Shown: one piece after another, positions 5,417-7,416 of the stretch
Layout of the letters: every line of letters begins with the position of its first letter
Numbering within the stretch: the first letter of the stretch is position 1
Assembly: GCA_003152595.1 (NCBI GenBank)
Contig: PMAM01000203.1
Location: 1 to 7,416 of the forward strand
DNA from: Acidobacterium sp.
Lineage (GTDB): Bacteria > Acidobacteriota > Terriglobia > Terriglobales > Acidobacteriaceae
Direction of reading: 5' to 3'
Length of the DNA stretch: 7,416 nucleotides
Notes under the pieces: model-generated
Told to the model about the DNA's origin: nothing
Databases searched by the model: none
What the model saw: the letters and a program-made list of their open reading frames with translations, nothing else
Made by a program: the position numbers and the translations under genes

Positions 5417-7416
5417 TTAGATATCCAGGTTCTTCACATCCAGCGCATTGTCTTCGATGAACTTCCGCCGCGCCTCCACATCCTCGCCCATCAGCGTCGT
5501 GAAGATGGCCTCGGTCTGCAGAATGTCCTCGAGCTTCACCTGCAGCAGCGTCCGCCGCTCCGGATTCATCGTCGTATCCCACAACTGCGTCGCCGTCATT
5601 TCGCCCAGACCCTTATACCGCTGCACCTGGTAGTCGCGCCGCCCCTGCTCGATCACGTACTCGAACAGCTCCCGCGGCGTCTGCTTCTCCACCGGCTCCA
5701 GGTTCGCCTTGCCCGTGCGCTTCGGAGCCGGCTTGCCCGCCTCCGCCTCGCCCTTCGTCTCGGCCTCGGCTTCCGCGCCCACATCTTCCTCGTCCGGCAC
5801 GCCGACCCCGGCCTTCTCCGCCGCTTTCGCGGCATACTCCACCACAAACGGCGGCTCCAGCAGTTCTTTGATCTGCCCGTGCTTCGACATCATCTGCCGA
5901 TACTCCGGCGTTGACGCCAGCAGCCAGTCAATCCGCCGCTCCGCGCCCTGCGCATCCATGAAGCCCAGCGACCAGGTCTGATGCTCTTCATCCTGCACCG
6001 GCTTGTGCAGCGCCTTGAACTGATACTTCTTCGCGATCTTCTCCAGCTCCTTGTAGAGCCCCTGCAGCTTCGTCTCCGACTCGAAGTCCACCCGCTTCGT
6101 CAGCTCCGCGTGCGCCAGCTGGTTCGTCACTTCCTCATTGCGCAGCCGCGTGTTCACCTTATCGAAGAACCCGAGATACTCGTTCAGCTGCCCCATGAAC
6201 TTCGTCAGTGCCGCTCCTTCCAGCTTCGCCGCGCCCTCGCCGTAGCGGATGATCATTCCCTCGGCCGCGCGCTTCACCATCACCTTCACAAAGTCGCGGT
6301 CATCCTTGATGTACTGCTCGAACCGCCCCTTCTTGATCTTGTACAGCGGCGGCTGCGCAATATACACGTTGCTCCGCTTGATCAGCTCCTGCATGTGCCG
6401 GAAGAAGAACGTCAGCAGCAGCGTCCGGATGTGCGACCCGTCCACGTCGGCGTCGGTCATCAAAATGATCTTCCCGTACCTCAGCTTCGTCGCGTCGAAG
6501 TCGTCCTTGCCAATGCCCGTCCCCAGCGCCGTAATCATCGCGCGGATTTCCTCGTGCCCCAGCATCTTGTCGTAGCGCGCCTTCTCCACGTTCAGAATCT
6601 TGCCCTTCAGCGGCAGAATCGCCTGGAACCGGCGATCCCGCCCCTGCTTCGCCGTCCCGCCTGCGCTCTCGCCCTCGACCAGATACAGCTCGCATCGCCC
6701 AGGATCCCGTTCCGAGCAATCCGCCAATTTCCCCGGCAGACCGCCGCCGTCCAAAGCACCCTTGCGCCGCGTCAGATCGCGAGCCTTCCTCGCCGCTTCA
6801 CGCGCCCGCGCCGCCTCAATCGCCTTATTGATGATCTTCCGCGCCACCGGCGGATTCTGCTCCAGAAACGCGCCCAGCTTCTCGTTCACCAGCGCCTGCA
6901 CCGTCCCCGCAATGTCCGAGTTCAGCTTCCCCTTCGTCTGCCCTTCAAACTGCGGCTGCGGCAGCTTCACGCTGATCACCGCCACCAGCCCCTCGCGCAC
7001 GTCATCGCCGGTCAGGTTCTCCTTCACATCCTTGAACAGACCCAGCTGCTGCCCAACCGCATTGATCGTCCGCGTCAGCGCCGTCCGGAACCCCGACAGA
7101 TGCGTCCCGCCATCCACCGTATTAATGTTGTTCGCAAAACAGAACACCGTCTCCGAGTAGCCATCGTTGTACTGCAGCGCGATCTCCATATCCACGTCAT
7201 CGCGCAGCCCTTCCATCACAATCGGCTTGTCGTGCAGCACCTGCTTGCCGCGGTTCAGGTGCTTGATGAACTCCGCGATCCCGCCCGCATATTTGAACTC
7301 CGTCCGCTTCGCCTCGCCCGTCTTCGGATCCGTGATCCGCTCGTCGGTCAGCGTAATCGTCAGCCCCTTGTTCAGGAACGCCAGCTCCCGCAGTCGCTGC
7401 GCCAGCGTGTCGTAGT
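5417..7416 (-). CDS. gyrB: DNA gyrase subunit B, 5' partial
   Basis: The last 665 codons of GyrB, the ATPase/Toprim subunit that works with GyrA to introduce negative supercoils. The frame is open to the window edge, where it reads YDTLAQRLRELAFLNKGLT, a GyrB landmark about 190 residues into the protein; the GHKL ATP-binding core is therefore mostly outside. Visible in order: the transducer domain (about visible residues 1-200); Toprim with EGESAGG (starting at visible residue 247, catalytic Glu), LPLKGKILNVEKAR and the metal-binding DADVDGSHI (from residue 321), then QPPLYKIKKG; a long insert of the kind found in E. coli-type GyrB; an acidic Glu/Ala-rich linker (about residues 539-573, bases 5695-5800); and the C-terminal VQRYKGLGEM and TTLMGEDVEARRKFIEDNAL, ending LDI and TAA (5417-5419). 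The C-terminus is typical of intact GyrB. The Toprim insert and the QRYKGLGEM form favour GyrB over ParE. No dnaA, recF or gyrA is visible nearby. Confidence 0.97.
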   Translation of the reverse strand, partial: YDTLAQRLRELAFLNKGLTITLTDERITDPKTGEAKRTEFKYAGGIAEFIKHLNRGKQVLHDKPIVMEGLRDDVDMEIALQYNDGYSETVFCFANNINTVDGGTHLSGFRTALTRTINAVGQQLGLFKDVKENLTGDDVREGLVAVISVKLPQPQFEGQTKGKLNSDIAGTVQALVNEKLGAFLEQNPPVARKIINKAIEAARAREAARKARDLTRRKGALDGGGLPGKLADCSERDPGRCELYLVEGESAGGTAKQGRDRRFQAILPLKGKILNVEKARYDKMLGHEEIRAMITALGTGIGKDDFDATKLRYGKIILMTDADVDGSHIRTLLLTFFFRHMQELIKRSNVYIAQPPLYKIKKGRFEQYIKDDRDFVKVMVKRAAEGMIIRYGEGAAKLEGAALTKFMGQLNEYLGFFDKVNTRLRNEEVTNQLAHAELTKRVDFESETKLQGLYKELEKIAKKYQFKALHKPVQDEEHQTWSLGFMDAQGAERRIDWLLASTPEYRQMMSKHGQIKELLEPPFVVEYAAKAAEKAGVGVPDEEDVGAEAEAETKGEAEAGKPAPKRTGKANLEPVEKQTPRELFEYVIEQGRRDYQVQRYKGLGEMTATQLWDTTMNPERRTLLQVKLEDILQTEAIFTTLMGEDVEARRKFIEDNALDVKNLDI

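Noticed and set aside
1..7416. CRISPR array, tRNA/rRNA genes, insertion sequence or prophage
   Set aside because: I saw no regularly spaced direct repeats, no tRNA-like or rRNA sequence, and no transposase, integrase or phage motifs in either strand.

Overview
The window looks like a chromosomal segment of a GC-rich bacterium, most likely an acidobacterium (Acidobacteriota, class Terriglobia). This is an inference from the combination of genes: a class V aminotransferase, an ECF sigma factor paired with a zinc-finger anti-sigma carrying a C-terminal YCF48/Asp-box domain, a DUF6569/ARPP-1 protein with an N-terminal hydrophobic segment, and the style of the GyrB. No marker fixes the taxonomy and no RNA gene is present.

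Layout. Bases 1-278 (+) are the 3' end of a PLP-dependent class V aminotransferase. A 72-residue zinc-ribbon protein follows (321-539, +). A hairpin at 564-583 separates it from the convergent DUF6569/ARPP-1 gene (598-1719, -). This gene diverges, across an 88-bp gap holding a 7-11-7 inverted repeat, from an ECF-type sigma factor (1808-2755, +). The sigma gene overlaps its anti-sigma gene by four bases (2752-3891, +). Next come a 5'-truncated HDOD-domain remnant (3921-4247, +) and, facing it and overlapping by seven bases, a PAS/histidine kinase gene (4241-5362, -) that lacks the first part of its PAS domain and has an irregular C-terminus. A 54-bp gap with TTTAGGG-like heptamers separates this kinase from gyrB (5417 to the window edge, -), whose first part, roughly 190 codons, lies outside.

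How the genes may work together. The sigma/anti-sigma pair is a translationally coupled signalling unit: a cytoplasmic zinc finger holds the sigma factor, a single membrane span crosses the envelope, and a Pro/Ala-rich stalk carries a small Asp-box sensor-like domain outside. The divergently placed ARPP-1 protein, apparently exported or membrane-anchored, is a natural candidate target of that sigma factor. The HDOD and kinase fragments look like remains of a two-component/HDOD signalling locus that lost the outer (N-terminal) parts of both genes. gyrB is housekeeping.

The most novel-looking parts are the ARPP-1 / sigma / YCF48-type anti-sigma module and the eroded convergent HDOD-kinase pair. 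Nothing here clearly forms a complete new defence or mobile system.
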